Below are positions 8,593 to 18,178 of a stretch of DNA of 64,000 bases, in pieces; within the stretch, counting starts at the first letter, position 1; each line of letters starts with the position of its first letter. The notes below the pieces were generated by a model. The model searched no databases. It was not told the origin of the DNA and was given only the letters and a program-made list of their open reading frames with translations. The DNA is taken from contig NZ_BBYR01000014.1 of NCBI RefSeq assembly GCF_001293525.1, forward strand, positions 1 through 64,000, in the 5' to 3' direction. Both the position numbers and the translations under genes were made by a program. This DNA comes from Pseudideonella sakaiensis (GTDB taxonomy: Bacteria; Pseudomonadota; Gammaproteobacteria; Burkholderiales; Burkholderiaceae_C).

Positions 8593-9423
8593 ATGCTGGA
8601 GACTGAGCGGCTGACGATCCGGTTCGGCGGGCATGTGGCGGTGGATGCGGTGAGCTGCCGCTTCGTGCCGGGCACGCTGACGGCGATCGTCGGGCCGAAC
8701 GGGGCGGGCAAGACGACCTACTTCAACCTGGTCTCGGGGCAGTTGAAGGCGACGTCGGGGCGGGTGCTGCTGGATGGCGTGGACATCACCGCGGAGCCGG
8801 CCTCGGCGCGCACGCACCGCGGGCTGGGGCGGGCCTTCCAGCTGACGCAGCTGTTCCCGCAGCTCAGCGTGCTGGAGAACGTGCGGCTGGCGGTGCAGTC
8901 GCGGCGGCGCGAGGGCCTGCGGCTGTGGTCGGTCTGGCTGGACCAGCGCGCTACGCTCGAGCGGGCGCGCGAGCTGGTCGAGCAGGTGGCGCTGGGTGAC
9001 CGCGCGGACGCGCTGGCGGCCAGCCTGCCGCACGGCGACCAGCGCAAGCTCGAGGTGGCGATGCTGATGGCGCTGGAGCCGAGCGTCTACATGTTCGACG
9101 AGCCCACCGCCGGCATGAGCGTGGACGACGTGCCGGTGGTGCTGGACCTGATCCGCGCGCTGAAGGCGCGCGGCGACAAGACCATCCTGCTGGTGGAGCA
9201 CAAGATGGACGTGGTCCGCGAGCTGGCCGACCGCATCGTGGTGCTGCACAACGGCCAGTGCGTGGCCGATGGCCGGCCCGCCGACGTGATCGCCTCCGCG
9301 GTGGTGCAGCAGGCCTACCTGGGCGGCGCCGCGCCCGAGGCCACGCCGTCGCCGCGCTACGAGGAGCCCCCGGTGCGGACCATTCCGGCGGTGCGCGAGC
9401 GCCGCCCGCACGACCATGGCTGA
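8593..9423 (+). CDS. livG: Liv-type ABC transporter ATPase (LivG-like)
   Basis: A protein of 276 residues, one of the two cytoplasmic ATPases that power import. Walker A GPNGAGKTT lies near residue 36, the Q-loop in FQLTQLFPQLSV, the signature as LPHGDQRKLEVAM (a family variant of LSGGQ), and Walker B as VYMFDEPTAGM; the switch His is in VEHKMD. The ATG at 8593 sits directly behind the G-rich tract, and any longer reading would translate the repeat region. It overlaps livF by 8 bp (9416-9423), so the two are translationally coupled. About 20 residues beyond the usual end (ATPSPRYEEPPV region) are unconserved. Confidence 0.9.
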   Translation: MLETERLTIRFGGHVAVDAVSCRFVPGTLTAIVGPNGAGKTTYFNLVSGQLKATSGRVLLDGVDITAEPASARTHRGLGRAFQLTQLFPQLSVLENVRLAVQSRRREGLRLWSVWLDQRATLERARELVEQVALGDRADALAASLPHGDQRKLEVAMLMALEPSVYMFDEPTAGMSVDDVPVVLDLIRALKARGDKTILLVEHKMDVVRELADRIVVLHNGQCVADGRPADVIASAVVQQAYLGGAAPEATPSPRYEEPPVRTIPAVRERRPHDHG

Positions 9424-10165
9424 GCCTCTGCTCGAACTGCGCGGCGTGCACACGCACATCGGCGCGTACCACATCCTGCACGGCGTGGACCTGGTGGTGC
9501 CGGCCGGCCAGGTGACCATGCTGCTCGGCCGCAACGGCGCCGGCAAGACCACCACGCTGCGCACGATCATGGGCCTGTGGGCCGCGTCGTCCGGCGAGCT
9601 GCGCTTCCGCGGCGAGCGCATCGGCGGCCCCGGCACGCCCGCCGACACGCCGCGCATCGCGCAGCGCGGCATCGCCTACGTGCCCGAGAACATGGGCATC
9701 TTCGGCGACCTGACGGTGCAGGAGAACATGGTGCTGGCCGCGCGCTCGGCGCGCCGCGCGGCGCAGCTCGACACGGCGCGGCTGGACTGGATCTTCGGCC
9801 TGTTCCCGGCGCTGAAGAAGTTCTGGCTCTACCCGGCCGGCAAGCTGTCCGGCGGCCAGAAGCAGATGCTCGCGGTGGCGCGCGCCATCGTCGAGCCGCG
9901 CGAGCTGCTGCTGGTCGACGAGCCCAGCAAGGGCCTGGCCCCGGCGATCGTGCAGAACCTGATCGAGGCCTTCCGCCAGCTCAAGGCGCAGCGCACCACG
10001 GTGCTGCTGGTCGAGCAGAACGTCGCGATGGCGCGCGCGCTGGGCGACCGGGTGGCCGTGATGGACAACGGCCGCGTCGTGCACGACGGCTCGATGGCCG
10101 CGCTGGCGGCCGACGACGACCTGCAGCAGCGCCTGCTCGGCCTCTCGCTCGGAGCCCACGCATGA
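9416..10165 (+). CDS. livF: Liv-type ABC transporter ATPase (LivF-like)
   Basis: A protein of 249 residues, the second ATPase of the importer. Walker A is GRNGAGKTTT, the signature LSGGQKQMLAVARA, Walker B LLLVDEPSKGLAP, and the switch His is replaced by the family-typical VEQN. Length matches the family. The start overlaps livG by 8 bp and its stop overlaps the livH start by 4 bp (10162-10165), so the whole transporter is made as a coupled set. With LivG it would form the heterodimeric motor under the LivH/LivM channel. Confidence 0.9.
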   Translation: MAEPLLELRGVHTHIGAYHILHGVDLVVPAGQVTMLLGRNGAGKTTTLRTIMGLWAASSGELRFRGERIGGPGTPADTPRIAQRGIAYVPENMGIFGDLTVQENMVLAARSARRAAQLDTARLDWIFGLFPALKKFWLYPAGKLSGGQKQMLAVARAIVEPRELLLVDEPSKGLAPAIVQNLIEAFRQLKAQRTTVLLVEQNVAMARALGDRVAVMDNGRVVHDGSMAALAADDDLQQRLLGLSLGAHA

Positions 10166-11226
10166 CCTCCCTTCCCGGCCCGGCCGCCCCGGCCGATCCC
10201 GCCGGCCCGGCGCCCGCCGCGGCCGGCGCCGCGATCCCGCGCGCGGAGTTCGACGCGCGCCCCTTCCTGCTGCTCGGCGGGCTGGCGCTGGCGGCCCTGC
10301 CGCTGATCGGCTCGCCGGGCACCTGGGTCACGCTGACGGTGGCCGGCCTCGCGATGGGCATGATCGTCTTCGTCATCGCCTCCGGCCTGACGCTGGTGTT
10401 CGGGCTGATGGACGTGCTGAACTTCGGCCACGGCGTGTTCATCGCGCTGGGCGCCTTCGTGGCCACCAGCGTGTTCGCCGGGCTGGCGGACTGGAGCGGC
10501 AGCAGCTCGCCGCTGCTGAACCTGGGCGCCGTCTTCGTCGCGATGCTGGCGGCGATGGCGGTGGCCGGCGCGATCGGCTGGGCCTTCGAGCGCGTGATCG
10601 TGCGGCCGGTCTACGGCCAGCACCTGAAGCAGATCCTGATCACGATGGGCGGGATGATCGTCGGCGAGGAGCTGATCAAGGTGGTCTGGGGCCCGGCGCA
10701 GCTGCCGCTGCCGCTGCCCGAGGCGCTGCGCGGCGCCTGGGTGCTCGGTGGCGGCGAGGGTGCCGCGGTGGAGAAGTACCGCGTGTTCGCGGTGGCGGCC
10801 GGCCTGGTCGTGCTGGCCGCGATGCTGCTAACGCTGAACCGCACCAAGATCGGCCTGCTGATCCGCGCCGGCGTGCAGGACCGCGAGATGGTCGAGAGCC
10901 TGGGCTACCGCATCCGCCGCCTGTTCGTCGGCGTGTTCGTGGTCGGCTCCGCGCTGGCCGGGCTGGGTGGCGTGATGTGGGGCCTCTACCAGCAGTCGGT
11001 GGTGCCGCAGATGGGCGCCCAGGTCAACGTGCTGATCTTCATCGTCATCATCATCGGCGGCCTGGGCTCGACGCTGGGCTGCCTGGTCGGCGCGCTGCTG
11101 GTCGGCCTGATGGCCAACTACACCGGCTTCCTCGCGCCCAAGGTGGCGCTGTTCTCGAACATCGCGCTGATGGTGGCCGTGCTGCTGTGGCGGCCGCAGG
11201 GCCTGTACCCGGTGGCGAACCGCTGA
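10162..11226 (+). CDS. livH: Liv-type ABC transporter permease (LivH-like)
   Basis: A protein of 354 residues with about eight membrane helices, one of the two subunits that form the inner-membrane channel. The core signature is the LTLVFGLMDVLNFGHGVFIALGAF region near residues 80-100 and the cytoplasmic loop with RIRRLFVGVFVVGSALAGLGG. The first 27 residues are an Ala/Pro-rich extension ahead of the usual family start. The ATG overlaps the livF stop. It is 14 bp upstream of livM. Confidence 0.9.
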   Translation: MTSLPGPAAPADPAGPAPAAAGAAIPRAEFDARPFLLLGGLALAALPLIGSPGTWVTLTVAGLAMGMIVFVIASGLTLVFGLMDVLNFGHGVFIALGAFVATSVFAGLADWSGSSSPLLNLGAVFVAMLAAMAVAGAIGWAFERVIVRPVYGQHLKQILITMGGMIVGEELIKVVWGPAQLPLPLPEALRGAWVLGGGEGAAVEKYRVFAVAAGLVVLAAMLLTLNRTKIGLLIRAGVQDREMVESLGYRIRRLFVGVFVVGSALAGLGGVMWGLYQQSVVPQMGAQVNVLIFIVIIIGGLGSTLGCLVGALLVGLMANYTGFLAPKVALFSNIALMVAVLLWRPQGLYPVANR

Positions 11227-11240
11227 CGGCCGGGCCCGCG

Positions 11241-12383
11241 ATGCTGAACCGCCTGCTCTCCCACGACCTGCCGCGCAACCGCTGGCTGGCCGCCGCGCTG
11301 CTCGCGATCCTGGTCGGCCTGGCCTGCGCGCCCTTCCTCTTCCCCGGCAGCAAGCCGCTCGGCGTGGCCGCGAAGATGCTGGTCTTCGTGCTGCTGGTGG
11401 CCAGTTACGACCTGCTGCTCGGCTACACCGGCATCGTCAGCTTCGCGCACACGATGTTCTTCGGCATCGGCGCGTATGGGGTGGCGATCGCCAGCAGCCG
11501 GCTGGGCGCGGGCTGGACGGCGGTGGCCGTGGGGCTGGGGCTGGCGCTCGCGCTGTCGCTCGTGCTGTCGCTGGTGATCGGGCTGTTCAGCCTGCGCGTG
11601 AAGGCGATCTTCTACGCGATGATCACGCTCGCGGTGGCCTCGGCCTTCCAGTCGCTGGCCTCGCAGCTCAGCGAGCTGACCGGCGGCGAGGACGGCCTGA
11701 GCTTCCGCGTGCCGGCGGCGCTGAGCCCGTCCTTCGAGCCCTTCGACGGGCCGCTGTTCGGCCTCGCCGTCGACGGCAAGGTGCTGGCCTACTACCTGCT
11801 GTTCGCGGTGGTGCTGCTGCTGTTCCTGCTGCTCCTGCGCATCGTCAACTCGCCCTTCGGCCGGGTGCTGCAGGCGATCCGCGAGAACGACTTCCGCGCC
11901 GAGGCGATCGGCTACCGGGTGGTGGTGTTCCGTACGCTGTCGAACGTGGCCTCGGCGCTGTTCGCCTGCGTGGCCGGCGCGCTGCTCGCGCTGTGGCTGC
12001 GCTACACCGGGCCGGACACCACGCTGAGCTTCGAGATCATGCTGGACATCCTGCTGATCGTCGTGATCGGCGGCATGGGCACGATGTACGGCGCGGTGGT
12101 CGGCAGCGTGGCCTTCGTGCTGGCGCAGAACTACCTGCAGGACCTGCTGAAGCTCGGCGCCGGCGCGCTGGAGGGCGTGCCGGTGCTGTCGCAGCTGGTC
12201 TCGCCGGACCGCTGGCTGCTCTGGCTGGGCCTGCTGTTCGTGCTCTCGGTCTACCACTTCCCCACCGGCATCGTCGGCCGGCTGCGGGCGCGCGCCGCGG
12301 CGCGGCCGGCGGCGGCGCGTGCGGCGCCGCCCCCGACGGCCGCGACGACGGCCGCTTCCACCCTGCCAGGAGACCGCCGATGA
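11241..12383 (+). CDS. livM: Liv-type ABC transporter permease (LivM-like)
   Basis: A protein of 380 residues, the partner channel subunit, with about nine to ten membrane helices. Family marks are DLLLGYTGIVSFAHTMFFGIGAYG near residues 55-78 and the ATPase-contact loop GRVLQAIRENDFRAEAIGY. The C-terminus after about residue 350 is a soluble Ala/Arg/Pro tail. Its last four bases (12380-12383, ATGA) are the start of the 3-hydroxybutyrate-oligomer hydrolase gene. That coupling is strong evidence that the transporter and hydrolase act in one pathway. Confidence 0.9.
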   Translation: MLNRLLSHDLPRNRWLAAALLAILVGLACAPFLFPGSKPLGVAAKMLVFVLLVASYDLLLGYTGIVSFAHTMFFGIGAYGVAIASSRLGAGWTAVAVGLGLALALSLVLSLVIGLFSLRVKAIFYAMITLAVASAFQSLASQLSELTGGEDGLSFRVPAALSPSFEPFDGPLFGLAVDGKVLAYYLLFAVVLLLFLLLLRIVNSPFGRVLQAIRENDFRAEAIGYRVVVFRTLSNVASALFACVAGALLALWLRYTGPDTTLSFEIMLDILLIVVIGGMGTMYGAVVGSVAFVLAQNYLQDLLKLGAGALEGVPVLSQLVSPDRWLLWLGLLFVLSVYHFPTGIVGRLRARAAARPAAARAAPPPTAATTAASTLPGDRR

Positions 12384-14611
12384 CCGCCCCCGAGCCCATG
12401 CGCCCCCGTTCCGTCCTGCCGCCGGCCGCGCGGCCGCGGCCCGTCGCGGCCGCGGCGGCCCTGCTCGCCGCCGGCCTGCTGGCGGCCTGCGGCGACGGCA
12501 ACGGCCCGGAGCCGAACACGCTGCCCGAGCGCACCACCTCGCTCGGCGTGACCCTCTACCCGGCGACCGCGCCCGGCAACGGCTCGACCGCGGCCGGCCA
12601 GGACCTGCTGACCGCCGGCCTGGGCCGCAGCGGCCTCGGGGCCGCGACGGTGCCGCAGCCCTACGCCGACCCGCTGAACCCCACCGCCGCCGAGCTGCGC
12701 CGCGCCGCCGTCCATGCGAACTACCGCGGCCTGGTCGACCCGACGCCCGGCGGCGGCTACGGCACGCTGTACGGCCCGAACGTCGACGTGGCCGGCAACG
12801 CCGGCAGCGGCGAGGGCCTGGTGCCGGGCCGCGAGTACGTGGGCGTGCTGGACGACGGCAGCGGCCGCAAGCAGGTGACGGTCGCGGTGATGATCCCCGA
12901 GACCTTCGACCGCAACGCGCCCTGCCTGGTGCTCGGCCCCTCGTCGGGCTCGCGCGGCGTCTACGGCGCGATCTCGTCGGCCGGCGAGTGGGGCCTGAAG
13001 CGCGGCTGCGCGGTGGCGCTCACCGACGCCGGCAAGGGCGTGGGCCTGTACGACCCGGCCGACGACACGGTGACGCGCATCGACGGCACGCGCGCCACGC
13101 GCAGCGCGGCCGGCACGCTGTCGAACTTCGCGGCCGCGCTGGGCGACGCGGCGCGCGCCGCCTTCGTCGCGGCCTTCCCGAACCGGCTCGCGCTGAAGCA
13201 GGTGCACTCGCAGCAGAACCCCGAGAAGGACTGGGGCAACGACACGCTGGCGGCGGCCCGCTATGCCTTCTGGGCGCTCAACGACCGCTACGGCGACGTG
13301 GTCCAGCCCAAGCCCTTCAGCGCGCGCAACACCCTGGTGATCGCCGGCTCGGTGTCGAACGGCGGCGCCGCGGTGATCCGCGCGGCCGAGGCCGACACCG
13401 AGGGCCTGATCGACGGCGTGGTGGCCGGCGAGCCGGTCACCGAGATGCCGACCGCGAGCGGCTACGGCATCGTCGCCGGCGGCAGCGCCGTCGTCGGCTA
13501 CGGCCGCACGCTGGCCGACTACACCACCTTCGGCAACGTCTACCAGCCCTGCGCCGCGCTCGCGGCCTCGGCGACGATGGCCGAGCTGTCGATCTTCAAC
13601 TACCTGACCGTCACCGCGCAGGGCGCGAAGGCGGCGGCCCGTTGCGCCGGCCTGGCGGCCAAGGGCCTGGTCAGCGGCGCGGACACCGCGGCCCAGGCGG
13701 CCGACGCATTGGCCCGCCTGCGCGCCTACGGCTGGTTCGCGGTGCACGACACGATGCACAACGCCCACTACGGCCTGGGCAACGGGCCGATCCTGTCGGC
13801 GATGTACCCGATCATGTACGGCCGCTTCGCGCTCGACGAGCGCGTCTGCGGCACCAGCTTCTCGGCGGTCGACGCCGCGGGCGCGCCGGTGGCCATCGCA
13901 GCGGCGGCCAAGGCCCAGGCCTTCGCGAACGCCAACGGCACGGCCAACGGCGCGCCGGTGGCGGTGGTCTACGACAACGCGGTCGGCGGCCCGCGCCTGT
14001 GGTCGCTCGCGGCCTCGCCGTCCACCGGCGTGCAGGACTTCGGGCTGGACAACGCGCTGTGCCAGCGCGCGCTGGTGACCGGCGTCGACGAGACCGGCGC
14101 GGCGCTCACCGCCACCGCCAGCTCGACGCGGCCGACCGCCGCGCAGTCGGCCGCGGTGCGCGCCGGCATCGCCGAGGTCACGGTCAACGGCAACCTGCGC
14201 GGCAAGCCCACGCTGATCGTCGCCGGCCGCAACGATGCGCTGGTGCCGGTGAACCACAACGCGCGTGCCTACACCGCCTACAACCGCGTCGTCGAGGGCG
14301 CGGCCAGCCGCGTGGCCTACCTCGAGGTGACGAACGCGCAGCACTTCGACGCCTTCAACGCGCTGTCGGGCTTCGACACCCGCTACGTGCCGCTGCACGT
14401 CTACTTCGTGCGGGCGATGGACGCGATGTGGGCGCACCTGCGCAACGGCGCCGCGCTGCCGGCCAGCCAGGTGGTGCGCGCGGTGCCGCGCGGCGGCGTG
14501 CCCGGCGCGGCGCCGGCCATCACCGCGGCCCAGGTGCCGGCGGCGGCGGCGACGCCCGCGGCCGGCAATGCGATCGGCTTCTCCGGCAGCTCGGTCGTCG
14601 TGCCCGACTGA
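12380..14611 (+). CDS. 3-hydroxybutyrate oligomer hydrolase, probable outer-membrane lipoprotein
   Basis: A protein of 743 residues closely resembling the D-(-)-3-hydroxybutyrate oligomer hydrolase family (EC 3.1.1.22), which cuts dimers and short oligomers released by polyhydroxybutyrate depolymerases. Length fits the family. The probable nucleophile is Ser326 in GSVSNGG; LVLGPSSGSRGVYGAISSAGEWGL and the late GKPTLIVAGRNDALVPVNHNARAY and NAQHFDAF stretches fit an alpha/beta-hydrolase Asp and His. The N-terminus has a lipoprotein signal ending LLAAC, with Cys37 followed by Gly, so outer-membrane anchoring is predicted. The ATG overlaps livM by 4 bp. Characterised members are often secreted; the membrane anchor here would keep products close to the importer. 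Substrate is inferred from family. Confidence 0.85.
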   Translation: MTAPEPMRPRSVLPPAARPRPVAAAAALLAAGLLAACGDGNGPEPNTLPERTTSLGVTLYPATAPGNGSTAAGQDLLTAGLGRSGLGAATVPQPYADPLNPTAAELRRAAVHANYRGLVDPTPGGGYGTLYGPNVDVAGNAGSGEGLVPGREYVGVLDDGSGRKQVTVAVMIPETFDRNAPCLVLGPSSGSRGVYGAISSAGEWGLKRGCAVALTDAGKGVGLYDPADDTVTRIDGTRATRSAAGTLSNFAAALGDAARAAFVAAFPNRLALKQVHSQQNPEKDWGNDTLAAARYAFWALNDRYGDVVQPKPFSARNTLVIAGSVSNGGAAVIRAAEADTEGLIDGVVAGEPVTEMPTASGYGIVAGGSAVVGYGRTLADYTTFGNVYQPCAALAASATMAELSIFNYLTVTAQGAKAAARCAGLAAKGLVSGADTAAQAADALARLRAYGWFAVHDTMHNAHYGLGNGPILSAMYPIMYGRFALDERVCGTSFSAVDAAGAPVAIAAAAKAQAFANANGTANGAPVAVVYDNAVGGPRLWSLAASPSTGVQDFGLDNALCQRALVTGVDETGAALTATASSTRPTAAQSAAVRAGIAEVTVNGNLRGKPTLIVAGRNDALVPVNHNARAYTAYNRVVEGAASRVAYLEVTNAQHFDAFNALSGFDTRYVPLHVYFVRAMDAMWAHLRNGAALPASQVVRAVPRGGVPGAAPAITAAQVPAAAATPAAGNAIGFSGSSVVVPD

Positions 14612-14640
14612 CGCGGACCGCCCAGGCAAGGACACACGGC

Positions 14641-15513
14641 ATGTCGTTCCCGTCCGTGGCAGCACCGGCCGGCCCGCGCTCGCACTACCTGCGCTGCGAG
14701 GGCCGCGAGATCCACTACCTCGACTGGCCGGCCGCCGGCGGCGCGCCGGCCGAGACGGTGATCGCCTGGCACGGCCTCGCGCGCACCGGCCGCGACATGG
14801 ACGACATCGCCGCCCACCTGGCCCAGCGCTACCGCGTGATCTGCCCCGACACGATCGGGCGCGGCCTCAGCCAGTGGAGCCCGCAGCCCGAGCAGGAGTA
14901 CTGCCTGGCCTTCTACGTGCGGCTGGCCGTGTCGCTGCTCGACCAGCTCGGGCTGCAGCGCGTGCACTGGCTGGGCACCTCGATGGGCGGCGCGATCGGC
15001 CTGCTGGCGGCGGCCACCACGCTGCGCGGGCGCATCGAGCGGCTGGTGCTGAACGACATCGGCCCGCAGCTGGCCGCGCCGGCGCTGCAGCGCATCCGCG
15101 ACTACGCCGGCCAGCCGGCGGCCTTCGACACCGTGTCGGAGCTGGAGGACTACTTCCGCCGCGTCTACGAGCCCTATGGCTGGCTCAGCGATGCGCAGTG
15201 GCGCCGCCTCACCGAGACCTCTGTGCGCCGCCTGCCCGACGGCCGCGTCACGCCGCACTACGACCCGGCGATGGTGATGCAGTTCACCCACCACCCCGAC
15301 GACTACGCGCTGTGGGAGGCCTGGGACAGCTTGGCGCTGCCGGTGCTGTGCCTGCGCGGCGAGCGCTCGGACCTGCTGCTGGCCGAGACGGCCGAGGAGA
15401 TGCGGCGGCGCGGCCCGCGCGCCGTGGTCGCGACGCTGGCCGGCTGCGGCCACGCGCCGGCGCTGAACACGCCGGCGCAGTACGCGCTGGTGGAGCGCTT
15501 CTTCTCCGCCTGA
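14641..15513 (+). CDS. Alpha/beta-fold hydrolase
   Basis: A cytoplasmic-looking protein of 290 residues without a signal peptide. Nucleophile elbow GTSMGG has Ser114, the likely acid is Asp in LRGERSDLL, and the catalytic His271 lies in GCGHAPALN. The oxyanion region is AWHGLARTGRDMDD. It starts 29 bp after the oligomer hydrolase and is probably the last gene of the sigma-54 operon. Its place suggests ester hydrolysis inside the cell, perhaps of imported 3-hydroxybutyrate dimers or related esters. The family is too broad to assign a substrate from sequence. Confidence 0.85.
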   Translation: MSFPSVAAPAGPRSHYLRCEGREIHYLDWPAAGGAPAETVIAWHGLARTGRDMDDIAAHLAQRYRVICPDTIGRGLSQWSPQPEQEYCLAFYVRLAVSLLDQLGLQRVHWLGTSMGGAIGLLAAATTLRGRIERLVLNDIGPQLAAPALQRIRDYAGQPAAFDTVSELEDYFRRVYEPYGWLSDAQWRRLTETSVRRLPDGRVTPHYDPAMVMQFTHHPDDYALWEAWDSLALPVLCLRGERSDLLLAETAEEMRRRGPRAVVATLAGCGHAPALNTPAQYALVERFFSA

Positions 15514-15550
15514 GCGCGGCGCCACGCCGGGCCCGGGAGGGCGTCGGCCG

Positions 15551-15590
15551 GCGCGATCCCGCGCGATACCGCGCGATACCGCGCGATACC
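15551..15590. repeat. Four tandem copies of a 10-bp unit
   Basis: GCGCGATCCC at 15551 is followed by three exact copies of GCGCGATACC at 15561, 15571 and 15581, then a broken fifth. The 10-bp period matches a helical turn, so each unit faces the same side of the DNA. It lies between the alpha/beta hydrolase stop and the Fur-box-like site of the receptor gene. It may be slippage-prone; a binding role is speculative. Confidence 0.7.
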
Positions 15591-15701
15591 GCGCGCTCAG
15601 GACGTCGCGGCGGCGGCCGCGGACCCTGTCGGCGCTGTGGCGCACACGCCACGCATGGTGCCCCATCCGGCCCGACAGCCGCGCCGCCGCTTGCCGGCTG
15701 C

Positions 15702-15727
15702 GATAATGTTGATAATCATTCTTATTT
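15702..15727 (+). promoter_or_regulatory. Fur-box-like iron-response operator
   Basis: GATAATGTTGATAATCATTC, followed by TTATTT, contains overlapping GATAAT hexamers and an ATCATT half-site, a close match to the Fur consensus of GATAAT/ATTATC repeats. It is an AT-rich island in GC-rich DNA, 176 bp upstream of the chosen receptor start. Iron-bound Fur would repress the receptor and the following piuC gene. Confidence 0.75.
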
Positions 15728-15902
15728 GTATTGTTCGATGACGCGCCCACGCCGGGGCGGCCGCTGCGCGGCCCCGCCGGGTGCCCGTCGTTCCCGGCCC
15801 GCCGCCCCGGCGCGGCCGGCCCCCCTCCGAGCCAGCCAGGTCGGCCGCACGCCCGCGGCCTCCCAGCCCGCCACCGTCCCGACCCCTGTCTCCGGAGCTT
15901 CC

Positions 15903-18164
15903 ATGTCCCGATCGATCCCGGGCTCGCGCAGCGAGCCGCTGCCGCCGTCCCCCGCCACCCCCTCGACGCTGCTGCCCCTCGGAGCGCTGGCCGCCGGCTT
16001 CGGTCTGATGCTCGGCTCGGCGGTCGCGCAGACCGCGCCGGCCCCCGGCAGCGAGACCGTGCTGCCGGAGGTCAAGGTGCGCGCCAAGGCCGAGACCGAC
16101 AAGGACAGCGTGCGCGCCACCACCACCACGATCGGCAAGGGCCTGCAGGAGCTGCGCGACGTGCCGCAGTCGATCACCGTCGTCACCGAGCGGCTGATCG
16201 ACGACCGCAACCTCGACACCATGAAGGACGCGCTGCGCACCACCGCCGGCATCACCTTCCTCGCTGCGGAGGGCGCGGAGGAGGACATCCGCCTGCGCGG
16301 CTTCTCGCTGCAGTCCACCGGCGACGTGTTCCTCGACGGCCTGCGCGACCCGGGCTTCTACGAGCGCGACAGCTTCAACTGGGACCGCCTCGAGGTGCTG
16401 AAGGGCTCGGCCTCGATGCTGTTCGGCCGCGGCTCCACCGGCGGCGCGGTGAACCAGGTCAGCAAGCAGCCGATGCTGATCAACCAGGGCGAGCTGTCGA
16501 TGACGGCCGGCACCGGCTCCTTCGCGCGCACCACGCTGGACGTGAACCGCCGCACCGGCGAGAACGCGGCGGTGCGCGTCAACGCGGTGCTGAACACGGC
16601 CAACGGCGCCGGCAACGGCGTGGACAAGCAGGGCATCGCGCCGACCGTGCGCTGGGGCATCGGCACCGCCGACGAGTTCAGCGCCGGGCTGTACTACCTG
16701 CAGTACAAGAACGGCATCCCCTATGGCGTGCCCTGGCTGAACGGCAAGATCAACGAGGCCTTCAAGCCCGATGCCTACTACGGCGCGGACAGCGACTACA
16801 AGGCCGGCAACGCGACCACCGGCACCTTCTCGCACGTGCACCGCTTCCGCGGCGAGTCCGGCGCCGAGCTGCGCACCGTGCTGCGCCAGGCGCGCTACGA
16901 GCGCGACCAGCGCGCCTCGGCGATCCGCTTCGGCAATGCCAGCCTGCAGCCCGGCGGCGTCGCGGTGAGCGAGGCGACGATCGGCCCGGGCACGGTGCTG
17001 ACGCGCGGTTCGAACAACAAGATGCAGGACATGGACGCGACCTACGTCCAGTCCGACTTCACCGGCACCTACAAGGCCTTCGGCTCCGAGCACGCGATCA
17101 CCGCGGGCGTGGACCTGGCGCTCGAGGACTTCAACCGCTTCGGCCTGGTGACGCCCGCGGGCGTGACCATCCCGGGCAAGCCGACGACGACCATCGGGAC
17201 GCCGAACGACGGCGGCTACGTCAACGAGTCGCTGCGTGAGCGGCGGCGCAGCCAGAACTTCGAGTCCACCGCCACCGGCCTGTATGCGCAGGACCTGTTG
17301 AAGCTTTCGCCGACCTGGAAGCTGCTCGGCGGCGTCCGCTGGGACCGCTTCGACGCCACCTACAAGACCTACTCCACCGCCGACGCCACGCGGGGCCAGG
17401 AGACCGCGAACCGCTCGCGCGCGGACTCGCTGTGGAGCAAGCGCTTCGGCCTGCTCTACCAGCCGACCGACAAGCAGTCCTACCACCTGTCCTACGGCAC
17501 CTCGTTCAACACCTCGGGCGACACCTACTCCTTCGACGCCCTCGGCTCGAACACGCCGCCGGAGAAGAGCCGCAACGTCGAGCTGGGCGGCAGCATCGAC
17601 TGGTCGCAGGGCCGCTTCACCACCCGCTTCGCGCTCTGGCACGCCACCAAGTACAACGAGCGCAACCGCGACGAGGAGTCGGTCACGCCGACCAATTACG
17701 TGCTGTCCGGCGAGCGCCATGCGGCCGGCATCGACCTCGATTTCGCGGGCCGCCTGACGCCGGCCTGGGAGGTCTTCATGGCTTATTCCTACGTGCCGAG
17801 CGCGAAGGTCGACAAGGGCGCCTCCGACGGCAGCACGCTGATCCAGGGCGAGCGCGTCGGCGACCGCCCCGCGATGACGCCGAAGCACTCCGGCAGCCTG
17901 TGGACGACCTACCGGCTCGACCCGTCCTGGCGCATCGGCGGCGGCCTGAACGCGCGCTCGGCGACCAAGGTGCTGCTGACCAACCTCTACGCCGAGAAGT
18001 TCGTCACCGCGGACCTGATGGTCGAGTACACGCTGCGCCAGATGGCCTTCAAGCTCAACGTGACGAACCTGGCCGACAAGCTGTATGCCGAGGAGCTGTA
18101 CCGTGGCCACTACATTCCCGGCAAGGGCCGCACGGTCCAGCTGACCGGCAGCTTCACCTTCTGA
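15903..18164 (+). CDS. TonB-dependent siderophore receptor (Fiu/catecholate-like)
   Basis: An outer-membrane protein of 753 residues. The signal peptide ends near residue 42 ([11 protein letters not shown]). The plug domain (about 70-190) has the family's [20 protein letters not shown] and [32 protein letters not shown]-type stretches and [16 protein letters not shown]; the 22-strand barrel follows and ends with the terminal Phe (SFTF) needed for assembly. It resembles the catecholate receptor Fiu more than ferrichrome receptors. The ATG at 15903 is preceded by GGAG at 15895-15898. An in-frame ATG at 15738 exists but has no ribosome site and would add a Pro/Arg leader. The Fur-like site upstream predicts induction by iron starvation. 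Confidence 0.9.
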   Translation: MSRSIPGSRSEPLPPSPATPSTLLPLGALAAGFGLMLGSAVAQTAPAPGSETVLPEVKVRAKAETDKDSVRATTTTIGKGLQELRDVPQSITVVTERLIDDRNLDTMKDALRTTAGITFLAAEGAEEDIRLRGFSLQSTGDVFLDGLRDPGFYERDSFNWDRLEVLKGSASMLFGRGSTGGAVNQVSKQPMLINQGELSMTAGTGSFARTTLDVNRRTGENAAVRVNAVLNTANGAGNGVDKQGIAPTVRWGIGTADEFSAGLYYLQYKNGIPYGVPWLNGKINEAFKPDAYYGADSDYKAGNATTGTFSHVHRFRGESGAELRTVLRQARYERDQRASAIRFGNASLQPGGVAVSEATIGPGTVLTRGSNNKMQDMDATYVQSDFTGTYKAFGSEHAITAGVDLALEDFNRFGLVTPAGVTIPGKPTTTIGTPNDGGYVNESLRERRRSQNFESTATGLYAQDLLKLSPTWKLLGGVRWDRFDATYKTYSTADATRGQETANRSRADSLWSKRFGLLYQPTDKQSYHLSYGTSFNTSGDTYSFDALGSNTPPEKSRNVELGGSIDWSQGRFTTRFALWHATKYNERNRDEESVTPTNYVLSGERHAAGIDLDFAGRLTPAWEVFMAYSYVPSAKVDKGASDGSTLIQGERVGDRPAMTPKHSGSLWTTYRLDPSWRIGGGLNARSATKVLLTNLYAEKFVTADLMVEYTLRQMAFKLNVTNLADKLYAEELYRGHYIPGKGRTVQLTGSFTF

Positions 18165-18178
18165 CCCGCCCCACCGCC

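Noticed and set aside
15551-15590. CRISPR-like array
   Set aside because: The 10-bp units are directly adjacent with no spacers, and there are no cas genes.
15738-15902. Upstream ATG of the TonB receptor
   Set aside because: In frame but without a Shine-Dalgarno; the added leader is low-complexity and would precede a normal signal peptide. It also lies just beside the Fur-like site.
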